Numbered from the stretch's first letter, positions 43,300-54,920 are shown. The stretch: 64,000 nucleotides of DNA from Diphasiastrum complanatum (GCA_029204225.1 CM055108.1:11901955-11965954); one strand, 5' to 3'. Translations and numbers: made by a program. Notes: a model not told the origin generated them from the letters alone.

Positions 43300-44623
43300 T
43301 TGAAAGGAGTGCTGATAGTACAAAACCAAGTATTCATTGAAGCTATTTTAATAAATGGGAGCATATAATGACAAGTTTCAATAGCCCATTTTCTACATGT
43401 TTTTTTTGCGCACTTAGGCAATCATGTTAACAACTTGGGATTATGTGTAGCCTGTTAATATTTTCGCAGTCCATTGGGCCAAGGCTATTGATTGAGAACA
43501 ATCCCCAGTTTCAAATAAGAGTTTTAAATAATAATCATTTTTTATTAACTATTCAAGATGAAGCCCTCAAAAGTTGCTCATGACTAGGCTCTTTTGCTTT
43601 TCCTCGTGTATTATGATCATATTTTTGAAGGCTTTGGATATTGTTTAGTCTTCATATTGTGGGTAACGTGTTTTAGGTTGTTTATTTTATCTGGTTTCAC
43701 CTGTTTGCATGATTTGTGCTTTGTATCAATTTTGTTTACTTCGGCAATGCGCCTTTAAGCAACTATCTAGAGTGAAACCCTCGACTTTCAAGAGAGGCAA
43801 GGTGATTTTCACCAACTTGCTAGTTATTAGATTGAGGGACATCCTTTGTGTTGATTTGTAGCATTCTCCCTTTGTTTGTTTGCCATGAAGAACTGATTCA
43901 TTAATGGAAAATTGCCTTGGACACTTGTAAATGGAGGTTCTATGTTATTTACATGAGTAGAATTGGCCTCAAAGTTTGACAATGTTGATGCATGTCTATG
44001 TTTCCACTTTGTAGAAGGTATATGTACTTTCTTGTTATTTTGACTATTGGTAGCTCTTCGTTACAATGGACGAAAAGTACATATACTCACTCTCCATTGT
44101 CAAAACTTGATCTCCTTTTTGGTGATTATTGCTATTGGCTTTGTCCTACTAAGAAGCATCACATCATATTGCTAGGACAAATTTCGCTATGTTGTTTGGA
44201 AGTCTAGAGACATACTAGGTTTTGCGAGGACTTCTTTTCCATATTAAATGTCCATTATACATAGGATGATGATAGACCTCAAAAATTTTGGCAACTCTGA
44301 TTAAATAACAGAAACTTTTGCAATTGTCCATTCGTGAGTATTTCTAGTCCTCAATACAAGGAAAAACCAACACCATTTAACATTTAGGAAATGAGAATAA
44401 TATATCAATCAACTTCTTGAGGCAATCCCCTAGGTAGTCATATCGCATCAATGTCCAAGTCCAACATGCAAATGCTTCTATGCTGTAACAATCCTAAAAC
44501 AAGAAACAAAGTGTACATGAAGGATACAAGAAAACATGATCCTGCATCGGTACAACTCCCCACACAAGCGATGGACCTTGCTGGTGAATTCAAGACTCAT
44601 AACTAAATATAATTGTTTATTAA
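43300..44623 (-). repeat. Right arm of the ~1.3-kb inverted repeat
   Basis: Inverted copy of 36918-38231. The inner end matches at 'ttgaa-ggagtg-tgatagtacaaaacc' and the outer end at 'aattgtttattaa'. There is no obvious duplication of flanking bases outside the arms. Confidence 0.88.
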
Positions 44624-44983
44624 ATTCAATACAATCAGTAATATTTTCTCCCAAAACATTTCTTAAGGTATTATAGTTAGCAAAGAAGACACACCGAACA
44701 TCCGAAAGGTCGTGCAAAAGTTCCTCCAACAAAAGCTCAAATTGGAAATAAACGAACTGAGGAGTTCTCTACTAAATGCAAAGTCCTGGATGAGAATCGG
44801 AAAAATGAGGAACAAGTTTACGAAGAACCGGCTCCCAGACAATCGATGAATCTATTTTTTATGAGATTATGTTCAGTATTATGAATCATTTGATTCATAG
44901 AGATGAAATAGTGCTCATTGATGTTGCGTATGATCATATTGAGAGCTTATCTTGAACAATATTTAATTGCTTGATTTGTTGGT
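44624..44983. other. Unassigned spacer
   Basis: Between the inverted repeat and the LTR at 44984; no recognisable feature. Confidence 0.4.
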
Positions 44984-45622
44984 TGTGAAGACAATCAGAT
45001 CACTAAGATCTAATTAAGTCCTTTGATCTTTGGTTACAAAAGATAGCACATTAAGCATCATTAACAATGTAAAAATCTAACATCTACTACACAGGAACAA
45101 ACACAATAAGATATTGACAAAAATATGATAAGTTGTTGTTGTTGTCCGTACAATGGCTATACCACAACACATTTCACACATGTGGATCCAATACATAAGT
45201 CACAAAAGCATTCTATAGACATAAATTCAAGATATGACCAAAACAAGGCAAAAATGGATATGGAAACCCAAAGAGATCACTTCCATAAGCATGAATGAGA
45301 GAAGAGAGAGAAAGATGAACTCTTCCCACACTTGTACGCTATATATAACAAGTCCTTGACCTATTTGGATGTGCTTGCCCAAGTTCAGGTTCTAGATCTA
45401 TTCAAAACAATAGACTAGATTTAATGCACCTAAATCAACCAATAACAATAGGTCTATATGCAACCTCATCAGCCTGCATAACTTGCTAGAAATAATAAAT
45501 CAAATATTCTTAGTCCTTATTGACAATATAAAGTTTATCTCTAAGTTTAAAATGCATATTGGCCAAAATTGCCATTTTAAACTAGACATGATAAATCTGA
45601 ACTAGTTGACAATTTCTCCCAC
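44984..45622 (-). repeat. 3' LTR of fragment G
   Basis: About 639 bp, TGTGAAGACAATC ... TTTCTCCCA. Related to the LTR of element B (shared 'ctttggttacaa' block). A minus-strand TATATATAG near 45347 is a plausible TATA box. Confidence 0.75.
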
Positions 45623-46321
45623 TCCCTCTTCAACTAGTTTTAGCATAGACTTAGATAGAACTCCGAGTGATAGTTTGAGTAGTTCTAAATATTTCTATTC
45701 TGAAGATGTAGTGCAAATGGCCAAGATCATGCACATCAAACTCTTTCTTGAGTGCAATCTTGATGTCATCTACATCTTGAGTGTTACGTCCATTCAAAAT
45801 AATATCATCCACATAGATTACAAGAACAATAACATCATTTCCAACAAATCTATAATAAAGTGAATGATCATGTTCACTCATACTGAAGTTTTGTGAAAGT
45901 AGAAATGTGTTGAGCTTAGCATACCAACTCCTTGGTGCTTGCTTAAGCCATACAAACTCTTTTGCAGAAAACAAACATGATTAGGCTTGGCATGTGAAAT
46001 GTAGCCCTCAGGTTGCTCCATGTACACTTCCTCCTAAAGATCACCATTCAAGAATGCATTAGTGATGTCCATTTGCCATAGATCCCAACCAAAAAGGGAT
46101 GCAAGAGAGATGATGACCCGAATGCTTACCATCTTTGCCATGGGCGCAAAGGTCTCATCATAGTCAATTCCATGTTCTTGTGCATATCCTTTAGCCACCA
46201 ACCTTGCCTTGTGTTTCTTGATTGATCCATGTTGGTTTGTCTTCACCTTGAAGATCCACTTGCATCCAATAGCCTTCTTGTCCTTAGGAAGTTCCACCAA
46301 CCTCCATGGATTGTTCAAAAT
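44984..46321 (-). mobile_element. Copia fragment G: 3' LTR and RT
   Basis: 3' LTR at 44984-45622 with a complementary polypurine tract (ctccctcttc) to its right, then RT. RNase H is deleted between RT and the tract. The 5' side is cut at about 46321, where a plus-strand LTR begins. Confidence 0.82.
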
Positions 46322-46330
46322 TGTAAAACA
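45651..46330 (-). pseudogene. RT of fragment G
   Basis: Two frames. 46034-46465 carries GCKWIFKVKTNQHGSIKKHKA, GIDYDETFAPMAKMVSIRV and ITNAFLNGDL; 45651-45974 carries LKQAPRSWYAKL and the catalytic YVDD (VIYVDDIIL). A stop lies between them, within EEVYMEQPEGY. RNase H is missing. The first ~45 codons of the right-hand frame belong to the adjoining LTR. Confidence 0.86.
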
Positions 46331-47171
46331 TCTATATCTTATGTTTATTGATGTGGGGGTCCTACCCATGTAAATACATTGTACATATCCAAGGTATGTG
46401 AATTGAGCACATATCCTTGTAGAATAGGGCGAGTTTGGGTTAGGTAGATCAAATTCCAATGACATGCATAAAGTCTATTGGTCTAGTATGACGTGTAATG
46501 ATGTTGACAATGTCTAGTTTGACATGCATATAGAAATTCACATGGAATTGGTCAATTATGACCTTGTAGAAACTCGAGCCACAATAAATGCATTATGTCC
46601 TAAGTTTCCATTATGACATGCAAAGCATGCAAACACTCTAATGGACACAAGCATGTAGTTTTGTACATGGCTAGTTGAGAAATTGCCATTTGGAGAAAGT
46701 AGGTGGAAGTTAGGTGCAATATGTGCATGCAAGCAGTTAGGTGTCAAGATAATAGTAGTTTGCACTTGAATAGGTGTAGGATATGCATTGAATGCAAGGA
46801 GTACCACGAATTTTGGCTCTCCTATATATGTACATATCATTCTCATTCATTTTAAATGAAGAATCAAGCATTTGTAATGTCATAATGTCAATTTTGGATC
46901 TCATTCTATGTTGCTTGTAATTGCTCTCTCTCTCTAACTCGGATTTTGTGTCTTCTTCATACATGATCAAGCTTGTGTAATTTCTCTATTTGTGAGGAAT
47001 TAATGTAGCTTTGATTTGTAGCATTCTAGATTGTGCTCTAGCCATAAATCTGTTGGTAGATTGCAGGATTGCTCTACAGGTGATCTGTGTGCCACCACAA
47101 AGCATGGTAAAGATCATTCACACATTTCTTGTGGTTCTCCACACATATGAATTTGCGGGATTTTCATCACG
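46322..47171 (+). repeat. Plus-strand 5' LTR
   Basis: About 850 bp, estimated to start TGTAAAACATC and ending TTTTCATCA before a PBS-like CGGTATCAAAGCC (47172-47184). A TATA box, CTCCTATATATGTAC, lies at about 46818-46832. It shares 'cttgtagaaactcg', 'tgacatgcaaagcatgca' and related phrases with the LTRs at 54921-55358 and 22516-23126. Its left boundary is an estimate. Confidence 0.65.
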
Positions 47172-47184
47172 GTATCAAAGCCAT
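47172..47184 (+). promoter_or_regulatory. Plus-strand primer binding site
   Basis: CGGTATCAAAGCC matches the initiator-tRNA-Met PBS (TGGTATCAGAGCC) with two changes. Confidence 0.6.
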
Positions 47185-48428
47185 ACCATGCTTTGAATGC
47201 TACTAACATCAGGTGTTTGAAGAATTCTGTGACAATTCAAGCTAGGAAGTTGTTTAGCACTTTTCACACCAATTTGAAAGCCAAATCGGCGTCGCCTTCT
47301 GAAATGCACTCAGTTATCAACTCCCAACTACGTGCCCAGTGGAATGGTGAAATCGCTTTTGGTGCACTCCGAACACTTTCTCCGCTGTAATCACTCTATT
47401 TTGTTGTACCGTACTTGCAAGTACAGTTCAGGTGCCCTTCGTTTGGAGGTTATAGCCTTTCGTTTGGGTCAAAACGGGCAAAGGACCCAAAAATAGGAAT
47501 TTTCCTTGTTTTTGAACTGTTTCTTCACCTTGAAGAAACTTCACACTCCACTTGTGAAGGGACGCAACTCCAATTTCAGTATGAAAATTTTTAATGAAAT
47601 TGAAGGCCAGAATGCACTTCAATTCTTCAGGGCCCTCTTCAATTGAATCCAATGGTGGCTTTTAATCCTGCGGCTTACATTTGTCTCCCCATGCTCAATC
47701 CTCACCGTTGAATCAACTCATCATCGATTAGACGGCTGTCAACGATTTGGGGCTCTAAAATGGACTCTTCTAGTTGCAAATTCTCTCAAATACACTACGC
47801 TATCTGCCGTGTTGGGCGCGCGCGAGCTGCCTACTCTCTCACGGCTTCCTCCGCCTCTAGCTTACTAGCTATGGCTGCCCTCAAGGTATTCTAATTACTT
47901 CACAACTGAAGCGCGGCTGTCCGCAGCCACTTCAGACCTGATTTGCACTGCTAGGGCGCCCTCCTCTGGGTCTTTACAGCTTGCAAAACGGTTCAAAATG
48001 GAGAGAAATCTCTGATTTTGTGCTCCCAAACCCCAGACCAGGGTTTTTCACACAAATCTCTTCTTGGCTTCCAATTTACAGTGTTCTGACAGGCCTATCT
48101 TCTTGCTCTGAAGTCGCCCTACTTCTAGAACTCTGATGTTTCAATCCGTTTCTCAAACGGTGTTTGATTGAATGCACACTAACTGCAAACACCAAATAGC
48201 CTTCTTCGAACTTTCAAAATTCCGTTTGTTGAGGTTCCGGTTCAGCCAACAACCCTTGTCTCTGAATCCTCACACAGTCTCAAGCTCACCAAGCTTCGGT
48301 GTGCCAAACTCTCTGCACTAGTGCTTCTCCTTCCGTCTTCAACCCACCGTAAACCCCGAACTCTCAGAAGACAGTTCTCCCGAAGCTCTCTTCAACGACG
48401 ATGTTGTATTGTGTACACTCCCTGTACG
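47185..48428. other. Leader-like sequence between two divergent PBS
   Basis: More G+C-balanced DNA between a plus-strand PBS (47172) and a minus-strand PBS (48429). Holds short frames such as 47428-47652 on the minus strand, none recognisable. Probably the leader of the minus-strand element whose LTR is at 48441. Confidence 0.4.
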
Positions 48429-48440
48429 GCTCTGATGCCA
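48429..48440 (-). promoter_or_regulatory. Primer binding site, variant
   Basis: Minus strand TGGCATCAGAGC, one change from the consensus. Confidence 0.75.
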
Positions 48441-48720
48441 AATTAGAATTTGCTTCGAACAAGAACATAGATCATGCTACACAGTAACACAGACAGAAAA
48501 CACTCTCCACAACAAGCTCACATAGCAACTGTATTTCTCAAAATGAAATTACACTATACATATAGTTGTTCGTTCAGGCAACCCATGCATGACCCAGGTT
48601 GTCTTTGGCAGGACGCGTGTCCCGTCGACTTGCCACGTGATGAGGCCAACTGATCCTTATCAATTGATAGGACCCACAGTACAGTAGCACAGTGAATCTA
48701 CTTTAATTCTAACTCTTTCA
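48441..48720 (-). repeat. 5' LTR of a minus-strand element, truncating the DUF7869 gene
   Basis: About 280 bp. The minus strand starts near TGAAAGAGTTAGAATTAAAG and ends GCAAATTCTAATT at the PBS. The coding similarity of the neighbouring DUF7869-type gene stops at its right edge. Confidence 0.6.
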
Positions 48721-50880
48721 GTATGACCACCACCTATCTTCTGGCCATTTCGACCTAACATATCAGGCATAGTAAGAATGGATTTACATTTCAATGCCCT
48801 TGAAATTACGCTAAAAACTTAATCGACGTCTTCATGTGTGTGTTCGACCATCAAAAACCCCATTTCAACTGTCTGAAATATGTTATGTGCCACAAGCATA
48901 GAACAAAGACCAAAGATGAACTTTATTTTCCCTCCAAGAGTTGTCAACTTGAATACGTAAGATGGGAGGGAGATTGTCATGTGCAAGTTGCACCTTTCGT
49001 ATTGCTCGCATAATGGAGGTGGCCACCTGATTGCTGTCATGCAGATGCAAGGTGTCTATCCACACATTGCAGAGCAATTTGAATCCGTGAACTAGCACTC
49101 CACAAATATGCATTTTCAAAAAACGGTTACCCTCCAATCTTGGAGAAGTCTTTTTGAAATGGGGCAGTGTTGTTGTATTTTGATCCATGCCATCAATAAT
49201 AAGGCACAACGATTGCTCTAGATGTGATCTTGATTCTTCTTTCCAATATGTGTACAGCTTTCTCGAGTAAAAGACATGCAATAAGTGCCGATTTCTCATT
49301 GCAATATGGCGATCTCGCACCTTGATATCAGTAGAAGTTTCGATTGCATTTTTTAGCTCATCAAAAATCTTGCATTTGGACATTCTTTGTTTTGTTGGAG
49401 TCTTGACATATCGAAACTCATGTCTCCACAACCGATACAATGTATTTCTAGAGATTGTGGACATGCTAGTTTCTTGAAGTTCTTTGTTGATGGAATTGAA
49501 GACATCACCTTTAGACATGCCAAGAGGGAGATGATGTTCACAATGAACTTTTCCATCTTTTGATTTATGTTGAAGATGCGGTTGGGGTAGAGCATGCTTT
49601 TCTAAGATTTCACGCATAATAGCAAGTCCCCTTCTTGAGTGTGCGCGTTGTTTTAATGTACCTGTGTTTATAGACAATATTGTTGTATGCCTCTGAGATT
49701 ATCTGCCAAAACAATCCATGGGAAACTCCCAATAGATCTTGAAATGCCTTTGAACATATGGTTTTACTTCAAATTATCTTGTGCCTTCCAAAAACACCTG
49801 AATATTTGTTAAACGTAATTATGTCTAGCCGATCCTCACTTTCTCCATACACTTAGTCTCAAGTCCTCACATTCTTTGTAAGTGATTTTGCGTATACATA
49901 ATTTTTTACAACAAGGCTGCATCAAAGTCTCTTTTATATGTTCTGGCGATAAAACAGAATCTGCCATCTTTAGAGTGACGAATGCAAGCACACGCTTTCT
50001 TTTGCAGTTTCAAGAAGCTCCAAAAGATTCGAAACTTGGATCATGTTGCATTGGACTCTCAAAACTCTTCTCGTGTGATTGACCAACTCTTGATATAGAT
50101 TCTTTTAACATTTCATTCCAATTACCTATCTCATCGTCTTCATCAAAATCAAACATAGAAAAGTCTGAATCATGTTGTCTAGAAGCAGTAGAAAGTAATG
50201 CTGCAGAGGATGCACATGTTGTCTTCTCGGATTGTCTTGCCATTTGAGAAAGTCTACGACCGTGACTGTCGGTGATAGCATTCGCTTGAGATACATTATT
50301 GTTAACCACATCGTCTATCCCAGTTAGGATGTCTGAGTTGTATGTTGATCGTGTCAGATCATAACCAATTACATCGTCCACGCCTGTCAAAACATCAGAG
50401 TTGTACAGAGCTGGTCTTGTAGCATAGTCACGAATGGTTCCTTCATTTGTTACCGATATTAACTTTACAGTGGAAAACAACTAATTTTTGTCGAAATTGC
50501 AGTAACCTTTGAAGCTAGCTGAACAAACTATATTTCCATCAAAATCCATACAATCAACAATATCATTGTTGTTAAAAATATGACATGCCAAGACTGCAAG
50601 ATTGTCAATCTTCACCATGTCATTGTTATCCCACAATAATCTGTTTGCCATTAAGTCCAACAAATTATCATAAATATTTGCAAGATGAGTGATATCCATC
50701 TATGGGTATGGCAATGGACAATCCATCTTGAACACTTTTGATATACTCACCACGCATTTATTTGTGCCAACTTCGCGAAAGAAACACATCTGACTTGGTT
50801 CAATACTCAAAATTTGACCGACACGACTTCTTTTCGATATAGCAAGACAACGCGGACATTTTTCTCACGATCGTTTTCCA
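48718..50880 (-). pseudogene. DUF7869-type gene, broken
   Basis: Reads right to left. An acidic N-terminal part (50699-50010) with a tandem YNSDxLTGxDDV phrase is interrupted by a stop at 50480. A Cys-rich stretch follows (PCCKKLCIRK, about 49900). Then an intact 264-codon core (49677-48883) has a helix-rich segment (SKGDVFNSINKELQE; STISRNTLYRLWRHEF), LIIDGMDQNTTTLPHF and RIQVDNSWRENK. After a frame change come GFLMVEHTHEDVD and a stop where Gln is expected, then FSVISRALKCK. These match what I recall of DUF7869: IDGMDQ, Q-DN--RENK and GHTHED(I/V)DQ. The spacing of acidic motifs resembles an RNase H-fold nuclease, which is my inference. It carries several stops and frameshifts, and its 3' end meets an LTR. 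Confidence 0.75.
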
Positions 50881-51059
50881 TTGCAAGCCCTACACACACA
50901 TAGAGAAATTATGATGTGAACATACGTTGGAACATACATACATACATAGATGTAGATTTATAACACACAATGTAGATAGCTAGATAAATATACCCAGGTT
51001 TTGAAATTGTTTAAAATTATCTTGAAATAGTTTTATGTAGTTTAAATATCTTTATAGAA
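50881..51059. other. Spacer with short 'catacata' runs
   Basis: Nothing coding; A/T-rich. Confidence 0.5.
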
Positions 51060-52015
51060 TATTAGTGGATCTTCCTTAGCCTTTCGCCATTGGTCCTTAA
51101 AGTTTGGCCCTTAGCCCTTGCCACTTGGTCCTCAACCATTGGACTATAGTCCTTGGCAGTTAGCCCTTACTCCTTAGATCTTGGCACTTAGCCCTTGCCA
51201 CTTGGTCCTCAACCATTGGACTATAGTCCTTGGTCGTTAGCCTTTACTCCTTAGATCTTGGCACTTAGCCCTTAGCAATTGAACCTAAGCCCTTATATCT
51301 CGGCCCTTAGCCAATTGGCCGTTAGTCTTAGCCCATAGACATTGGCCCTCGACCCTTGGCTAGTTGGCCCTCAGTCCTAAGGCTAGTTGGCCCTCTGTCC
51401 TCCCTAGTTGGCCCTTAGTCCTTAACTAGTTGGCCCTCGGACCTTAGTCCTTAACTAGTTGGCCCTCGGTCCTTAAACCTTGACCCTGAGCTGTTGGCCC
51501 TAATATCTAGGCCCTTAGCCCTTAGCCCTTAACCAGTTGGCTCTTAGCCCTTAGATATTGGCCCTCGACCCTTGTTCCTTAGCTAGTTGGCCCTCAGTCC
51601 TTAGTTAATTGGTCCGAATCAGTCTTTAGCTAGTTGGCCCTCAGTCCTTAGTTAATTAGCCCTTAGTCCTAAGACCTTTACCCTTAGCCGGTGGCCCTAA
51701 GTTCTTAGCCGCTGACACTTAGCCCTCGGTAGTCAGCAATTGGTCCTTAGCCCTTGCCTCTTGGCCCTTAGTTCTTGGCCATTGGATCTCGACCCTCAAT
51801 CCTAAGCCAGTTGGCCCATGGTCCTTAGACCATGACCCTTGACCGTTTGTCCCTAGACCTTGACCCTTAGCCGTTGGAGCATAGTTCTTAGCTGCTGGCC
51901 CTTAGCCCTTGGTTGTCGGCAATTAGCCCTTAGCCCTTGACTCTTTGCCCTTGGACCAATGCCATGACCGTAGGCGATTAGTCCTTAGCGCAAGGCCCTT
52001 AGTCCTTGACCTTTA
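51060..52015. repeat. Degenerate 'CCCTTAG / TTGGCCC' array
   Basis: Almost 1 kb made of ~11-13-base variants of ttggcccttag, cttagcccttgg and agttggccctcagtcc. Sub-blocks are duplicated (51111-51170 against 51184-51243; the agttggccctcggtcctta phrases near 51430). It is poor in A, with sharp edges: an A/T-rich spacer to the left and a T tract to the right. No long frame and no coding evidence. Confidence 0.85.
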
Positions 52016-52690
52016 AGGCTTTTTTTTTCTTGTAACTATTATTCTTTTAAAGTTTTTGTTTTTTTCTTAGCTTTATAGATTTTATTTTTGATTATTTTTT
52101 TGAAATAGTAACTATTTTTAAATTAATTTTTTAATATGTTTTGTACGTTTTTATTCTCATTGATTTTTTTTATTTTATTGTATTTGTTTATATTTTTTTT
52201 TGTGATTTTATTTTTTAATTATATTATTGATACATTTATATTGAGAGTTTATTTTGTTGTATTCCATTTTTATATATCTAATTTATTGTGTTTTTTGTAT
52301 TTTATTTATTTAGAGTTTTATTTTAATATTTTAGTAAATAATCAATTTATTAAATTTTCATGATTTATTAATAGATACATTCGAGTTTTTTGATGATTTG
52401 TTAATAGTTATATTATTTTTTTTATTGATATTTTTTCTACTTATTTAATAGTTATTTTGATTATATTCAATTTTTTTTGTATTATTAAAGTTATTTTATA
52501 TTTTAAATTTTATTCACTTTTTTGAATAGTTAATCTATTAATGTTATGATAATGTGAGACATTTTTTCACTTTTTTGTTTAGTAGACGTTTAGTATTATT
52601 CATCATTTAATTCTACTAATTTTCACTTTTATGTTTTTAAAAGTTATTTATGTCTTTATGTTTTGTGTGCAATTTTTAATTATATATGTC
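52016..52690. other. Extremely T-rich tract
   Basis: Over 650 bases dominated by T on the + strand, with runs such as ttttttttttcttg and very few C. The 75-codon frame at 52136-52363 (Phe/Leu/Ile only) is an artefact. 52691-52984 is ordinary A/T-rich sequence with CACGTGGC near 52900. Confidence 0.75.
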
Positions 52691-52984
52691 TTTCAAAAAA
52701 CAAGGAGAGGAGAGCACAAGAAAAAGACAACAATTATCCCATAAGTATTTCTAGCAGCATGACAGAACTCATGAGTATATATAGATTCTGAAATCGTCCA
52801 TTTCCAAGAATTGTGGCTCTTTAGCCACAATTACAACAAGCCAAAAAAGCCAAAATCAATTACTTTTGCTTATTTATGAGTTCAACACGTTGTTGACACG
52901 TGGCAGTTCATAAATCCCATAAGCAAATGAACATCTATCCACAAAGATAGATAAACCCCCTCCCCATCTTAATAGTTAATATGA

Positions 52985-53360
52985 TTGAGAAACCGTAAGG
53001 TCCTATGCAACCCTCTACGACTTCTGCGGTCCTCCGCGGTCCCTAATGCGGTCCCTCTGTGGTCCTCTGCGGTCCTCCCGCCGCGACGGGAGGTTCTCAT
53101 TAATTTCTGGTTTAAAAAAAATTCGGAGTGTTTCATTTTATGGTTTAAAAAATATTCGGAGTGGACCTCCCGTCGCGGCGGGAGGACCATAGAAGACCAC
53201 AGAGGAATCGCATTAGGGACAGCAGAGGGACCGCATTAGGGACCGCATAGGACCACAGAGGAACCGCATTAGGGACAACCTAGGACCTTAGAGGAATCTT
53301 AGAGGATCGCAAAGGGACCACATTAGGGACCGTAAGAACCTCCTGTCGTGGCGGGAGGAC
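52985..53360. repeat. Fold-back element with G+C-rich hairpins
   Basis: Arms of 'gcggtccctaatgcggtccctctg' type repeats converge on CCTCCCGCCGCGACGGGAGG (53074-53093) and its exact complement CCTCCCGTCGCGGCGGGAGG (53166-53185). The ~70-base loop contains two 'ttaaaaaa-attcggagtg' direct repeats. A third, weaker copy of the hairpin is at 53339-53358. Confidence 0.85.
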
Positions 53361-53394
53361 CGCAGAGGTCGCATTGGACCGCACAGGGACCGCA

Positions 53395-53605
53395 ATATAT
53401 GTATATATGTATATATATATAAATATAAGTGATGTATTTGTATATACCACATATATATAATTGTATCTGTAACAAAAGATATATAATTGTATCTTATATA
53501 TATATATAAATATATCTCTTTGTTTTAATATATACATATGTAATAAAAAAAACTTTTCAGAACCTCTTGCCGCAGTGGGAGGTTCTGAGGCCACGTTTCA
53601 TAAAG

Positions 53606-53650
<45 letters not shown>

Positions 53651-53693
53651 CCACATATATATAATTGTATTTGTAACAAAAGATATATAATTG

Positions 53694-53756
<63 letters not shown>

Positions 53757-53871
53757 TATAGATATGCATATAAACATTTGTAATTAAAAAAACATTTCAG
53801 AACCTCCCGCCCCGGCGGGAGGTTCTGAAATACATTTTCAAATATATATGTATTTAGTGTATATATATATG

Positions 53872-53926
<55 letters not shown>

Positions 53927-53945
53927 ATGTGTGTGTGTGTATTGT

Positions 53946-53995
<50 letters not shown>

Positions 53996-54005
53996 ATATG
54001 CATAT
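53395..54005. repeat. (AT)n and (GT)n microsatellites with embedded hairpins
   Basis: (TA/AT)n at about 53608-53645 and 53700-53755, (GT)n at about 53871-53990. A ~210-base block (ccacatatatataattgtat-tgtaacaaaagatat) occurs twice. Two more hairpins sit between: CCTCTTGCCGCAGTGGGAGG at 53563 and an extended one at 53795-53830 with 17-bp perfect arms. Frames called here are artefacts of the repeats. Confidence 0.92.
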
Positions 54006-54040
54006 TGATGGGTATTACATTAATATATCTATATTTTTAT

Positions 54041-54903
54041 TTAAAGAGTTCAAGATGCAAGATCTTGGAAAAATTCACTACATATTAGGATTAGAGATTG
54101 ACTTTCTTAATGATAAAACTTTTGTATGTCAATCCAAGTAGCTCTTTCAATGTTAAAAAAGTTTAATATGCTAGATTGTAAGAGTATAGAAACTCCTATG
54201 GAGCATATTGTAAAAGACCCTAACAAAGGTGATGAAAGATCCTTCATGGAGTCTTATAGGCTCCTTAATTTGGCTCACAATAACTAGGCCTGACATAAGT
54301 TTTAGTGTTCATAAGTTGAGCCAAGCTAAGCAAAATCCTACTATTCATCATTGGAAAATGGCCAAGAGAGTGCTTAGATACATATCTTCAACTTTTGATT
54401 ATGGTTTGTTGTATAAAAGTGAAGATCTTTCTATAGTTGGCTATTCTAACTCGGATTTTGCAAGTGATAGAGCAGATCGAAAATCTACAAGTGCTTATGT
54501 CATATATCTTGGAGGAGACTTGATATCTTGGCTTTCCAAAAAGCAAGATACTATATCACTCTCATCTTGTGAAGCTACTACAACAAAGGAAGTAGTTTGG
54601 ATCAAGAGGTTGTTAGTGGAGCTAAAGATAATCATGGAAGATGATCTACCTATGATCATGTGTGACAACATTTTGGCACAAGCCCTTGCCAACAATCCAA
54701 TATTTCATGCAAGGAGCAAACACATCGAGGTTGCACATCACTTCGGGAGAGAGAAGCTCATTGGAGGGAAAATCTACTTGGAGCACATTGACACATCATC
54801 TTGTATTGCAGATTTGCTCACCAAACCTTTGAGCAAGAATTTTTTTATCAAGCATAGACCCAATCTTGGAATAATACCAAGATCCATGTTCAAGTCAACA
54901 TAG
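54041..54903 (+). pseudogene. Copia RT end and RNase H, plus strand
   Basis: Begins in the late RT block (EFKMQDLGKIHYILGLEI) and after frameshifts continues in a 224-codon frame: SLIGSLIWLTITRPDISFSVHKLSQ, GYSNSDFASDRADRKS, WLSKKQDTISLSSCEA, ANNPIFHARSKHIEVAHHFGREKL and CIADLLTKPLSK. The RNase H GYSDSD motif is GYSNSD, and five or six residues after SSCEA are deleted, so it is inactive. Closest in the window to element D. Confidence 0.87.
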
Positions 54904-54920
54904 ATTGTTTTTAGAAGGAG
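54904..54920 (+). promoter_or_regulatory. Polypurine tract
   Basis: TTTTTAGAAGGAG immediately before the LTR start TGTTGAAATTG, just downstream of the RNase H stop codon. Confidence 0.7.

Noticed and set aside
36918-44623. Calling the inverted repeat a Mutator-type element
   Set aside because: I found no 9-base target duplication outside the arms and no transposase, so the class is left open.
51060-52015. Telomere array (CCCTTAG words)
   Set aside because: The plant telomere complement is CCCTAAA; the words here are CCCTTAG mixed with TTGGCCC and have no fixed period.
52136-52363. Phe/Ile/Leu-rich 75-codon frame
   Set aside because: Artefact of the T-rich tract; no hydrophilic part or start support.
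53567-54088. Plus-strand frames of Ile/Tyr and Cys/Val repeats
   Set aside because: They are translations of (AT)n and (GT)n microsatellites.
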